Shown here in pieces: positions 1-9,144 of a stretch of 31,806 nt of DNA. Below the pieces are notes generated by a model, which saw only the letters and a list, made by a program, of their open reading frames with translations, was not told where the DNA came from and ran no database searches. The position numbers and the translations under genes are program-made. This stretch comes from Ophiothrix spiculata. Taxonomy: Eukaryota; Echinodermata; Ophiuroidea; Amphilepidida; Ophiotrichidae. How positions within the stretch are numbered: position 1 is the stretch's first letter; every line of letters starts with the position of its first letter. The stretch is taken from assembly GCA_000969725.1 (NCBI GenBank), contig JXSR01S015534.1. One strand, 5' to 3'.

Positions 1-991
1 AAAAAAGTGACCCAAAACAATTCATTATCATTAAATTGACCAAAATAAAATAATTCAAGAGTCAATCTATTACTATTGAACCACAAAACATATTTTTCCC
101 AAAATCACATTTTCTTCCTACCTACAGACCCTCTTTTTTCACAACATGTCACAGGAAACAAACAATTTCTTTTGTTTGGCTTCATTTTCAATTTTAAGTA
201 GTCATTTCTGAAAAGTTGAGTAAATTTTCAAATTTAAAATACATGTAGTGATACTTCTTAAATTTAGCTAAACTGATTTCTGCCATATAACCCATATGTT
301 TACTTAAAATTCTTAAAATTTAATTGAAAAAAAGAGATAATTATCAATATCAATGAATTTGACATTGGGAATGTTTTTATTTCAGACATTACTTGTAAGC
401 TGCAGTCATAGAGTAGCTAGTACAATGCATGATGATATAATGGCCCTTCTAAATCAAGTCATCGTGCGTCATACCCATCCATACATTATGTCATGTTGTC
501 CATTAAAAATCAAGTCGATTTTAAGGAATACCTGAACAAGAATTGTTAAGACTTTACATTTGTATGAAGTTGCATTTCACATTGATCAATGTTTTCAATG
601 TTCACATACATCATTTGTCCTGCAAGATCCCCTTTTCAAACCTCTCAATCTTAAAGGAGCCCTGTCCGATTGAGTCAGCATTTTTTCAAACTTTCTGAGA
701 TTTTGATACCAAAATGTTCCTCATATTTTTCTCATTGCCCATGTGAAATTTTACAGCTGAAACATGTTGCGTTTTGGAAATATAAGTGAAAATGTGTTAA
801 AATTATTAATATTATGGTAACCATAATATTATTTACACAGTAAAGTATAGGCAAATGAAAAATACAAAATTATTCATAAAATCAAAACGGTTGTTCTGAT
901 TTGACTGAAATTTGAAATTGAAGCATCTTAAGTGATGATCTTTATTATGACAATGAAAACTAAAATCTGAAAAATCGGACCATGAACCTTT
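1..991. other. AT-rich intronic DNA (kinesin intron 2)
   Basis: No gene, SINE or inverted-repeat element recognised. One imperfect 25-bp palindrome, centred on 819 (807-831), has AT-rich arms. Short ORFs here show no codon structure or similarity that I recognise. Confidence 0.5.
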
Positions 992-1320
992 AAAGGGGCA
1001 ATCATCTCTATCAAAACTGAATTTTACAGCTGATAAGAATCCTTGACTGGTATAGTTACAATTCCTAAACCATTCTTTTAAATGTGCTTGTATTTTTGAG
1101 AAAAGTGAGGAAATATGTCATTTGCTAATTACTGTCTGGCCCCGACAATAATTACAGCAGAGTAGCCTATGGAGATGTTTAAAATGCTGAAAAGCTTATA
1201 ACCTGAAACTAAAGGGTCAGAATCATTTGAACTTTTCAGCATACATTGATGTTTAACACTCTTTTATTTAGGTAGAAAATAGACGAGGTTTTGTCACATC
1301 AAAATCATGAATTGCACCTA
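992..1320 (+). mobile_element. ~330-bp dispersed element, copy 1 (ends AGGGGCAAT... / ...ATTGCACCT)
   Basis: Starts AAGGGGCAATCATCTC and ends ATCATGAATTGCACCT. A copy in reverse orientation at 15173-15497 matches along its whole length, for example CAGCTGATAAGAATCCTTGA here and CAGCTGGTAAAAATCCTTGA there. The ends are imperfect inverted repeats (GGGGCAATTCATGA / GGTGCAATTCATGA in copy 2), so it is a non-autonomous DNA element rather than a SINE. Confidence 0.7.
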
Positions 1321-2148
1321 TAAGACTTCTTCATACTGACATAACTGAAGTTGCAATTGACAAAATAATTTATCTACCTAAGATAACATAACAGAACTTG
1401 TTAATTATACCGTGCTAAATGTGCCTCTATAAAATATTTTTAGGATATGTCCCGGACTTGTGACATTTTAAGTGTTCAAGTGGTATAATATTTCCATCAT
1501 GCAGTACATAACAAGTAGCTACAAGTGTCTGGTGTACCACTAAGTGTACTACCACGCTCAGAAACAAGACCGACATATATTCATATACGAGGTATATGCA
1601 GATTCAACAAGTCGAAGACAAGTTTTACATGTAACCAAAACACACTCTCTGGTTTTAAAAATACCCTTTATTTATTCATTTATTTTATTTTTTGCCGGGG
1701 GGATGGTGACCAACCTTCTTGACTCCCTAAACCTCAAATTTTAGCTTATGGGAGTCTGCATATAAAAACAATTCAAAAAAAAATTGGGATTAGGAATATA
1801 GGAGCCCCTATCAGAATATCTTAAAATTATTTCCTTCCTTCAAATTTGAATTATTTTCAAAAAAGAATTTCACTGTAAATCTTTAATCATTCCTACTTCT
1901 GAAAACCATTTGAAAACTCTGTTTTTATAAATGCAGGTCGGCTACATGACATTTACCGTCATCAGCTTTGATGCATACATAGATTAGACATCAAAGCCTG
2001 CCATGTTCTATGTGAAACAAGATACACTCAAATTATTCATGATTTTATTCTCCTCTTATTTAAGCTAGAACTGCATAGGCTTTTATAAAGGTTAACTTGT
2101 TTCCTGTGATGTCGTTAGTTGTTGTTTATACCTCTGCGAAAAAAGCTT
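1321..2148. other. Intronic DNA without recognised features
   Basis: AT-rich sequence of kinesin intron 2. Two overlapping short ORFs near 1525-1744 have no recognisable similarity and look accidental. Confidence 0.4.
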
Positions 2149-2555
2149 GGTTTAACCATGGTTGTCTATGGTTAACCATGGTCATCCATGGTGGTGCCAT
2201 TTTTCAAAAGCATGTTTGACCATGGTATTTGACCATGGTTTACCATGGTTAACCATGGCATGGTTTAACCATGGTTAACCATTGATAACCATGGTAGACC
2301 ATGGAATACCATGGTTAACCATGGTTAAACCATGGTATACCATGTTTTTTGGCCATGGTGCAATTTTTCCAAAACATGGTTGCCCATGGTTAACCATGGT
2401 TGACCATGGTTAACCATTGATAACCATGGTAGACCATGGTGACCATGGTAAAGTCACCATGGTCAAGCATGGTTAAGTCACCATAGTTGACCATGGTTGA
2501 CTATGATCAACCATGGATGACCATGCTACCATGGTCAACCGTGGTCAACCATGGT
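2149..2555. repeat. CCATGG-saturated palindromic repeat block
   Basis: About 25 CCATGG words (hand count) in ~400 bp, almost all embedded in self-complementary contexts such as TTAACCATGGTTAA or GTCAACCATGGTTGAC. A longer unit recurs: ACCATTGATAACCATGGTAG at about 2278 and 2413, and ATTTTTC(C)AAAA-CATG at about 2199 and 2363. The block can therefore fold into many alternative hairpins. No coding role; the origin (foldback element or simple-satellite expansion) is unclear. Confidence 0.85.
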
Positions 2556-2984
2556 TGACATTTCGCCTAGGTAGTCTTATAACTTATTCTCTAAATTTCA
2601 TGGGGAGAGTAGACTCAAAATGTTGGTTCCTACGTATGACAAAGGGAAGGGGAGGGACTTTCAGAAGTCAAAACTGTCCCTGTTGCCAACTTAAAATGTA
2701 TATTTGATTTTAAGCATTGAATTGAAAAAAAAACAAAGGCGCTTTGAACTGAATTTGAAACAGCTGAAATGACACAAAAAACATTGCAATCTTAAAATTT
2801 TCAGGGGTGTACCCTTTGCTAAGGGAAGGGGGAGAGTATAAGCTTTGGTTCTAAAAACGTGGGCAAGTTATTTTTTTTATTAAAAAATAAAAATATTGTT
2901 TAGTCCAGGACTAACTTTTGTTAGTCCAAGACTAAGGCAATTTGTGTTCCTCTGGGAAAAAAACAGACAAATGATCAAACTATA

Positions 2985-3205
2985 GAAATTTCAGCATAAG
3001 TCTTTATCATGTAAGAACATTAATCACAGATTTAAAAAAATTGTTATTTTTCAAGGGAACAAATTTCACTTAGCCTGGGACTATGTACGCATACTATGAT
3101 TCGTATAGTCCCGGACTAAGTAAAATTTGATTTCTTAAAAAATGACACATTCTTTTGGAATCTGTGATAATTTATTGAATAAAAATATCAGTAAAATCTT
3201 TAACA
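2985..3205. mobile_element. Foldback element with TTAGTCC-type arms
   Basis: The arms near the centre are CTTAGCCTGGGACTATGTACG (3069-3089) and the complement of CGTATAGTCCCGGACTAAG (3102-3120). Pairing continues outward through TTTTTCAAG...AAATTTCA, and ATCACAGATT pairs with AATCTGTGAT. A partial third arm occurs at 3236-3290, and two small TAGTCCnnGACTA palindromes at 2901-2913 and 2921-2934. Probably a foldback MITE with degraded relatives alongside. Confidence 0.65.
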
Positions 3206-3449
3206 AAAATATGAATTATCATTTTATTTGTCAAAAAATGTGTTATTTTTCAAAATTTCAAATTTCACTTAAGTCACGGACTAACTTTAGTTAAGCTTTG
3301 TGCTTACACTAGACCTAAGTGTCTCTTTCCATTCAGTAGATGAACATTTGCTGCACATATAATTGCTCCCTTCTACATGTATGTTTGACTTGACTCTTTC
3401 TATAATGCGCACATGCTCAAACTCGTATCACGTTGAGACACACGCTTAC

Positions 3450-3593
3450 CATTCAAGACTGTCCTGCCATCCACAGGTTCTTGCACTTTGCTGGCAATAA
3501 TCTTAGCAGGTAGGGGCTGCCACAAGTTGCCAACATACTCACACTTACACCAAATCTTGAATTCAAAAGGGTCAGAATCTTTGAAGCAGCAAT
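3450..3593 (-). other. Unrecognised candidate exon on the minus strand
   Basis: A 144-nt block with a good acceptor (CTTTCATCTGAGCAG) and donor (AATG then GTAAGC). Its frame is open and protein-like for 47 codons: CCFKDSDPFEFKIWCKCEYV, then GNLWQPLPAKIIASK and VQEPVDGRTVLN. The Cys, Trp and Pro content looks like genuine coding sequence, but I do not recognise the family. It is not kinesin. An alternative frame upstream reads DLHETPECITGIDLSSEQ. It could be an exon of a nested gene, a transposon gene relic or chance. Confidence 0.35.
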
Positions 3594-3977
3594 CTGCTCA
3601 GATGAAAGATCAATGCCAGTGATGCATTCAGGTGTTTCATGTAGGTCTCAGTGCTTGTACTAATAAAGAACTTTCTCTTGCTGAAAGTTAATTGTGACAC
3701 GCCCCTCCCCTGTACGGCAGTTTATGTCCCTGTTCCACACATGTCTTGTTCAATAATTTGCCCTTTGCACAGTGTACGAAGAGCCTCGGTCTGGAGAGTG
3801 AAAGTTTTATTCGTCTGTGCTATTTCAATAGAAATTAGAATGTGCTGAAATTTATGGGCAAACAATTAAGACTAAGTCTATTTTGTAAATGTGCCATAGT
3901 GGGTATATATTTGAGCTAATAATTGAGGCTTTGCCTGCAAATTACATGGTGTTATGTGCAAAAGGGCATGTTAGCTA

Positions 3978-4209
3978 TTAACCCTAACCCCCTACCCCAC
4001 TTTTCTCCTCGGAAATTTACAAGTCAAAAATATTTGGTTTCCACCTGGGCTCGAACCCGATACCTCCAGCATCCCAAACCTATTATCGCTATAGCAAGCC
4101 ACCGATCCCGTGATCATTACTGACTCCGGTCTATGACGTATTCGGACTTAGTCGATTTGCCTAACTTTGCAGAATGGGATTTTTTGGTATTTGGTAGGGT
4201 TAGGGTTAA
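3978..4209 (-). mobile_element. Composite tRNA-like/inverted-repeat element, copy A
   Basis: Ends are TTAACCCTAACCCCCTACC and the inverted GGTAGGGTTAGGGTTAA, telomere-like inverted repeats. Inside, on the minus strand, lies a tRNA-like core: a B-box-like segment (GGGTTCGAGCCC) and an A-box-like segment next to CGGTGGCTTGCTATAGCG. Near the right end is TGACGTATTCGGACTTAG. 232 bp; a relative of copies B-E. Confidence 0.8.
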
Positions 4210-4296
4210 TTATCGACTCCAAGTCCATTGAACAATAGTGACATACCCCTCTCTGCTCATAAGTACAGATCCCTGTTTCACACTTATTTAGTTTGT

Positions 4297-4534
4297 TATG
4301 TGAGTGCAAGAAAGTTATATTTGCAATGGTTGCCCTAAGTTATAAACGATGCACCTTGTCACAAGAAAGTAAAACATCTCTCAAAATATCCATGACAATG
4401 TCAGTATCTTGAAACGATATCACCTGAAGTACCATTTCAAGAGCCACTGACCAAAGACCTGGACATTCAACAGTGTGCAACTCAGATTTATGGTAGCTAT
4501 TGCAAATACGACTTTCTTGCACTCACATGACAAT
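4297..4534. repeat. Inverted duplication with ~45-bp arms
   Basis: Left arm 4297-4336 reads TATGTGAGTGCAAGAAAG...; the right arm, as the complement of 4491-4530, reads CATGTGAGTGCAAGAAAG.... Similarity fades over the next ~10 bp. The ~155-bp loop contains most of the minus-strand reading frame at 4340-4522. Confidence 0.75.
4340..4522 (-). other. Unrecognised 60-codon reading frame inside an inverted repeat
   Basis: Minus-strand frame including HTVECPGLWSVALEMVLQVI, then DTDIVMDILRDVLLSCDKVH. The helix-like pattern of leucine, isoleucine and valine looks protein-like (HEAT/ARM-type character), but there is no family I can name and no clear exon boundaries. It could be a fragment of a duplicated gene or chance. 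Confidence 0.25.
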
Positions 4535-4739
4535 TACAAAGACCTACATGGAGAACAGGATCTTGTTCCACGAACCACCAATTGTTATTCATTATAGGCC
4601 TACATATAAACCCACTCACCCTGTATGAGTGTTCAGGATAGGCTCCCGTTCATCAACATACCAATTCATTAGACAGTGACCTCCCCTCCCCTATATGACA
4701 GTTTGCCTATATGTTCCTGTCCCATATATCCAGTGTTTT

Positions 4740-5596
4740 CCTGTTTTCTTGCCATTTCTAATTGGTCATTTCATAGATCCTTCCTGGTTAGTTAATGATT
4801 GACAGGTTGAGTTTGATAACTGGCTAAAGAACCTGTTCTGATTATTAAATATTTCAGGGTTGATAGGTGACAAAAAGTCGTAACTTATATAGCAAAAAAT
4901 AAAACAGTTTTGTCCTTTTGGCACAGAGCCTTCACAACTGTCCTACACTAAATCCAGGTGCAAGGCTGTCTTAAAGTGGCCAACTTTGCATTTAATCTAA
5001 AAAACAACCTGTAACAATTTGATTCCTTATGTACAAATTATAAATTGTATTTCAAAGTTCAGGAAAAATTAGGAAAAATATTCAAAAAAGAAAAAGCAGA
5101 ACATAAATCATTTCAAGTAATAATGTCCAGGCACATTTTGGTGCCACTGTTATAATAAAAAGTTGCCATATAGGCGTATTTGAGTGGATTTTAGTAATTG
5201 TTTCTCTATAATGGTCAAGTTTAATAGTAATACATGAGCACTTCGTAAGTGAAATCTAGGCTAGTCCCAATAAATAAGCATATTAATTTGACGTGGGCAA
5301 TATTGATTATGCAGTAAAGACTGAGTCTAAAACCAAGGCCAATAATCAATTAAGCCCAGGTTGATTAAGTCATATTGAGGAGTCTTTATTTTATACAGTA
5401 CACAACATACAGAAATATGAACATGAACTTGAGCTTACCTTTTCTAAATATTGATCTAACATTGTCTGCTACTGGCTACAGTACATTCAACTTCAATGTA
5501 AATATACACACAAAGAGCTTGGGTGAAGCCTCCTACTTGAAGAAGGCCTATCAGAATTAAGCCATTTGTAAGAAGGCTAGTTAGGCCTAAAAAAAT
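4740..5596. other. Intronic DNA without recognised features
   Basis: AT-rich part of kinesin intron 2. Short ORFs such as 5375-5560 show no similarity that I recognise. Confidence 0.4.
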
Positions 5597-5905
5597 AATT
5601 GTTTGATTGGCGTAACATAGAAAAAAAAATAGGGTAGGAAGGTCGGACTTTAAAATTTTTTTTTTTTTTTTATCTATGTTTCACATACAAGAACACAAAA
5701 TATACAATACAAAAACATCTTCACTTTTTTTGTAACACATCTTTTATTGTCATTTTGAACTTCCTGCAAGCTATATCTCAGGCCCCCATGAATCGATTCA
5801 CATCAAATTTGGGATTTGGAGTTTTTTTGCCATACTCAAGAAAATAAAAATATTTAGGTCTGTGTTAAAAATAGGGTCATTTGGGTTACGCCAATCAAAA
5901 TTTTT
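5597..5905. mobile_element. Inverted-repeat element, ends GATTGGCGTAAC
   Basis: Left end TTTGATTGGCGTAACATAG...AAATAGGGT; right end is the complement TTTTGATTGGCGTAACCCAA...CCCTATTTTT. The ~20-bp ends are conserved and the interior is AT-rich with homopolymer runs. About 310 bp, no ORF: a MITE of unassigned superfamily. Confidence 0.75.
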
Positions 5906-6550
5906 TTGTTTAAGCCTTATTTAGAAAGATGAGTAGCAGACCTAATATGGACTCTTCAAAGTGATGGATTGTTTGAATAGAGGGTTAGGCCCTAAATTAG
6001 GGTGCACTCAACACTGCGTATCTCAATAACAATATTTTGGACAGAACCACAGAAGTGTTTTTTGCAAGCTGAAACATACTAACATACCAATCTTGATTCC
6101 GAAAAAAAAAATGCCTGCCAACCAACACTGCGAAACAGATATTGATAATGCTCTTCAAATTCTAACAAACTGCATTTCTCGTACTTAAGACAGGATGGCT
6201 AACAGTAGGTTTCAACCTTATCAATCAAGCTCATGTTTCAGAGATAGTTTTCAGAATATAACTTTGAACATTGACTCTGATGTCATCAAACCAGCATCAT
6301 CCATGTAAGGAATCTTGGTGTTGTCTTTGTCAGAACGCTTGACATACCCAATCAAGTTTTGTTCTTCTGCAGCTATTCTAGTGCTCACATATTTACAATT
6401 TGTCTCCGATCAGAATGTTCATAAACCAGGATACATATGAGAATGCTCTACAAAAGAGAATTCAATTTATGCAAAAAAATATGCATTTTTGTCAACATTT
6501 TAAAATTGTGTAATTACAGAATCAGGTGTCCAATGTACCTTCATCATACC
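5906..6550. other. Intronic DNA without recognised features
   Basis: Part of kinesin intron 2. No exon, SINE or inverted-repeat element was recognised between the two flanking MITEs. Confidence 0.4.
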
Positions 6551-6686
6551 TTAGAGGCCGCTACAAAACTCAACTGGCGGTTTCCTGCCGGTTCTGGCCC
6601 GTTTTGGGTGGTTGGCTATTGTTTATTCTGGTTGAACTGGCCAGAACCGACAGGCAACCACCAAGAGTTTTGAAGCGGCCCCTCAT
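6551..6686. mobile_element. Short palindromic MITE
   Basis: Left arm GAGGCCGCTACAAAACTC...GCCGGTTCTGGCC; right arm, complemented, GAGGGGCCGCTTCAAAACTC...GTCGGTTCTGGCC. Arms of ~50 bp around a short loop, 136 bp in all. Two ORFs crossing it are shadows of the palindrome. Confidence 0.8.
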
Positions 6687-6896
6687 TTTAAATGTTAACA
6701 AACGGCCCAACTATGATCTTTCCAGGAAACAAGACTATTAGTCATTCCAGAAACTGCTGCTGGTTCAAATGCTGCTGCACCAACTCTTTTGGAACAGCCT
6801 TACATATCACATCTATTCATCATGAATGCAGATTCACTAGCAATCTTCAAATCACAGCTTATTCTGTTCTGAGTGATACTTGGTGTTTGGAATACC

Positions 6897-7157
6897 TTAA
6901 CCCTTACTCCCAAACACTTAAAAACTATCCAAGTCCGAGTGTACGTCATACAAAAATTTCTTGTTTCCCCTGGGATTTGAACCCCCCGACCTCTCGCATC
7001 CCGATCCCATGTCCACCTATGGCAAGTCACCGAATATATGGCCTGCCTTGGCAGCCATTTCGTGCCCATATATCCCAATCTATGACGTATTTGGACTTGA
7101 ATGAATTTCTTGATTTTTGCTTGTTGGATTTTGTAGGACTGTGGTGGGTTAGGGTTA
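6897..7157 (-). mobile_element. Composite tRNA-like/inverted-repeat element, copy B
   Basis: Starts TTAACCCTTACTCCC and ends GTGGGTTAGGGTTA. Sub-terminal inverted words are AAGTCCGAGTGTACGTCATA and TATGACGTATTTGGACTT. The minus strand carries the tRNA-like core (GGGGTTCAAATCCC B box). An ORF across it is not a gene. It is followed, after a 35-bp linker, by copy C in the same orientation. Confidence 0.8.
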
Positions 7158-7192
7158 TGGTAGCGTGTCTACTATGCATTTATAGACTTTCA

Positions 7193-7490
7193 TAACCCTA
7201 ACCCCAAACGCTTAAAAACTATCTAAGTCTGAGTACATCAGAATACAAAAATTTCCTGTTTTCCCTGGGATTGATCATTGGAACCCCTGACATCTCGCAT
7301 CCCAATCCCATGTCCACCTATGGCAAGCCACCGAGTTTGGCCTGCCATGGCAGCCATTTCGTATCCATTGGACCATAAAAAAGAAACACCCATATATCCC
7401 CGTCTTTGACATATTTGGACTTCCTTGAATTACTTTTTTAATTTTCTTGATTTTTGCTTGTTGGATTTTGTTGGATTGTGGCAGTGTAGT
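7193..7490 (-). mobile_element. Composite tRNA-like/inverted-repeat element, copy C (right end eroded)
   Basis: Starts TAACCCTAACCCC and keeps AAGTCTGAGTACATCA...GACATATTTGGACTT and the tRNA-like core, but the closing GGGTTAGGGTTA is lost near GTGGCAGTGTAGTG. It carries small insertions relative to B. The sequence after it (GTAGTATGCATACATTG) resembles the B-C linker, so B and C look like two units of a tandem dimer. Confidence 0.75.
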
Positions 7491-7587
7491 GTAGTATGCA
7501 TACATTGTAAGCCTCCAAGACCAAATCTCAATATTTATACTATAGCCTACTCTAAGGCTTCAATTTGTGTTCACAAATTCCATTGAG

Positions 7588-7929
7588 CAGGGGCGTAACC
7601 AATGGGGGGGCCGGACGCAAAAAAAACGGGAAGAAGAGCAAAAACAATGGGAAGGGAAAAAGGGAGGAAGAACAGAAAAAGGGGACAGAAGAGGTAAAAG
7701 GGAAAGGAAAAGAGAAAAAGAAAGAAAAGGAAGGGAAAAAAAGGGAAAGGACAAAAGAAAAGAGAAATAAACCATTATTTCATCCAAAAATATGCGTTTT
7801 TTAGCTAAAATAAACAAATTTGTCCACATATTTTTGCGCGCGCGTTTAATTTTTTTCAAGCATATACAAAAATCGGGAAGCCTCTTGAGTCTTGCCCCCC
7901 CCGGACGGTCAAAGCTGGTTACGCCCCTG
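7588..7929. mobile_element. hAT-like MITE with CAGGGGCGTAACCA ends
   Basis: Terminal inverted repeats CAGGGGCGTAACCA (left) and the complement of TGGTTACGCCCCTG (right), followed inward by GGGGGGCCGG-type sequence. Flanked by near-identical 8-bp duplications CCATTGAG (7580-7587) and CCAATGAG (7930-7937). An 8-bp duplication plus a CAG...CTG start is the hAT pattern. The 342-bp interior has a long purine-rich strand; the lysine/arginine-rich ORFs there are compositional artefacts. Confidence 0.88.
7612..7770 (+). repeat. Near-homopurine tract (~150 bp)
   Basis: The plus strand is almost only A and G, with about a dozen interruptions, inside the hAT-like MITE. Such asymmetric purine/pyrimidine DNA can form triplex (H-DNA). 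It accounts for the repetitive KEK/GRE-type ORFs on this strand and the Ser/Leu/Pro-rich one opposite. Confidence 0.75.
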
Positions 7930-7937
7930 CCAATGAG

Positions 7938-8478
7938 CCTCAATGCTCACCATTATGGGGGCCATCTCCTAAATGCAGCCCAAATTGAGCATACAATTGC
8001 CAGGCTTGACAATTGTACTTGTCAAAAGAAGATATAGGTCCTTACCATCAAACCTTGCTTCCAATGATTTTTTGTACCCATTGTATTGTAATGAGAGGTA
8101 TTATGTATGAAACATGTACATCTGAAATGCAAATTTCGGATGCGGTCTGCTAATAAAATCTTTCATCAGTGCTAATTACCTACAACCCATACTACAAAAT
8201 GTACAAGGCAAAATATCCCATTTGCAGCCATATGCACGATGACTTTGATGGCTCTGATATCTTCTTTTCACCAAGTCGATTGATGGCTCTCTCTAATTAG
8301 ACAATAATAACTGCGCATCATCTTATTTGAGGTCATTGTTTAAAATCGGAGGCGTTTTAAACTCATTTTTTACTTAACGATCTACTTATCCCTATAGGAG
8401 AATTTCGATCAGTCCGGGCATGACGATCATCGCTTTCACTTTTTTGGTATCCAAACTGCATGTTTCTGCTGCCTTTTC
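7938..8478. other. Intronic DNA without recognised features
   Basis: Part of kinesin intron 2. A possible minus-strand donor at about 8046 lacks a convincing exon and has no kinesin similarity. Confidence 0.35.
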
Positions 8479-8757
8479 ATGTTTGTTTTGTTTGCTTGTT
8501 CAATCTTGCTTAAGGACCCCAATGGAATTAAGCCTTTTTTAAGGCTTTTTGGGCTATCCTTGGTACTCCTGGTTGTTTTCCATTATCTCATATTTATCAA
8601 TACTCTTGCAGCTCCATGTACAATAGATCATCTTTATGTAAATAATTTGTATGTGCAATATTCTATCTATTGTATTTTATATCACCATTTGAATGTCTAT
8701 TACTTGTATTTTTAAGAGTACTGAATAAAATGAAATGAAATGAAATGAAATCGCGTA
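8479..8757 (+). mobile_element. 5'-truncated LINE 3' end with (TGAAA)n tail
   Basis: A hairpin-forming AAGCCTTTTTTAAGGCTT (8530-8547) followed by TTTGGGCTATCCTTG, then AT-rich 3'-UTR-like sequence ending in TACTGAATAAAATGAAATG and four TGAAA units (8731-8750). A hairpin plus short-unit tail is typical of the 3' end of CR1/L2-type non-LTR retrotransposons. No reverse transcriptase remains. Confidence 0.6.
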
Positions 8758-8826
8758 ATATGATAAACACGCGTGTGTGTGGTGCATACACGTGCTTGAT
8801 TGGCGTTTCATGAGAAAACGCATTCA

Positions 8827-8965
8827 GCGCTAATGACATCACATACGCAGGTCATTATAAGAAGTCATTGTTACCTGATAACGACCGCGCAGTTGTTTGC
8901 GTAAAAGTAGAAATAATATTATTAGATTGGGTTGCGCTATTACGCAGGTTATTAATGGCGAGTAC
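8827..8965 (+). repeat. Dispersed repeat R8, copy 1, next to kinesin exon 2
   Basis: From GCGCTAATGACATCACATAC to about GCAGGTTATTAATGGC. The reverse complement of 16508-16655 matches it throughout (GTCATTGTTACCTGA, CGACCGCGCAGTT, TTAGATTGG). Both copies stay open in the same frame (LLPDNDRAVVCVKVEIILLD here). Superfamily unknown; it ends ~90 bp from kinesin exon 2. Confidence 0.75.
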
Positions 8966-9056
8966 ATGTACTGCTCCAGGTGTGCACAGCCTATATGCAA
9001 AAACAAATAACGACTACGCACCTGTGGAGAAAATCAAGGCAACAACAGACACTTAC

Positions 9057-9144
9057 CTTTGACAATAGCTTTTGCACAGTTGTTGTAGACCTGCTCCTGT
9101 GTTGTATTTGGTTTGAACACCTTGTCATAAATGAACAGTTTGCC
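9057..9144 (-). CDS. KIF5: Kinesin-1 heavy chain, exon 2, residues 44-72
   Basis: Second coding exon: 29 codons plus 1 nt. It reads [19 protein letters not shown] and then [10 protein letters not shown]. The acceptor is a pyrimidine-rich tract ending CAG (complement of 9145-9147); the donor is GTAAGT (complement of 9051-9056), phase 1. Joined to exon 1 it gives [16 protein letters not shown], which matches the fly Khc stretch CISIAGKVYLFDKVF and the sea-urchin EEQVQIGGKL. In the family the next residues are DVLxGYNGTIFAYGQTSSGKT with the nucleotide-binding P-loop. I looked for that exon on the minus strand from 9056 to 1 and did not find it, so intron 2 is probably longer than 9 kb. Confidence 0.95.

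Larger units (their letters stand above)
3690..4735 (-). repeat. Three diverged ~60-bp copies of a coding-like motif
   Basis: At about 3690-3755, 4238-4285 and 4672-4735 the plus strand reads GTGACnnnCCCCTCCCCT..., a gap, then TCCCTGTTCCACA-like sequence. On the minus strand the first two can be read in the same frame as TCVEQGHKLPYRGGACH and KCETGICTYEQRGVCHYC, and the third as GYMGQEHIGKLSYRGGEVT. Similarity is weak but recurs three times within 1 kb. Family not recognised; could be a degraded repeat. Confidence 0.3.

Noticed and set aside
3978..4000. Telomere repeat or chromosome end
   Set aside because: Only two TTAGGG-like units occur, as inverted ends of a small element found five times.
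7560..7943. Minus-strand 127-codon ORF and plus-strand Lys/Arg-rich ORFs
   Set aside because: They arise from the homopurine/homopyrimidine interior and inverted ends of a hAT-like MITE.
1..9056. Kinesin exon 3 with the P-loop
   Set aside because: Looked for GQTSSGKT and DVLxGYNGTIFAYG on the minus strand and found nothing acceptable; taken to be beyond the left edge.
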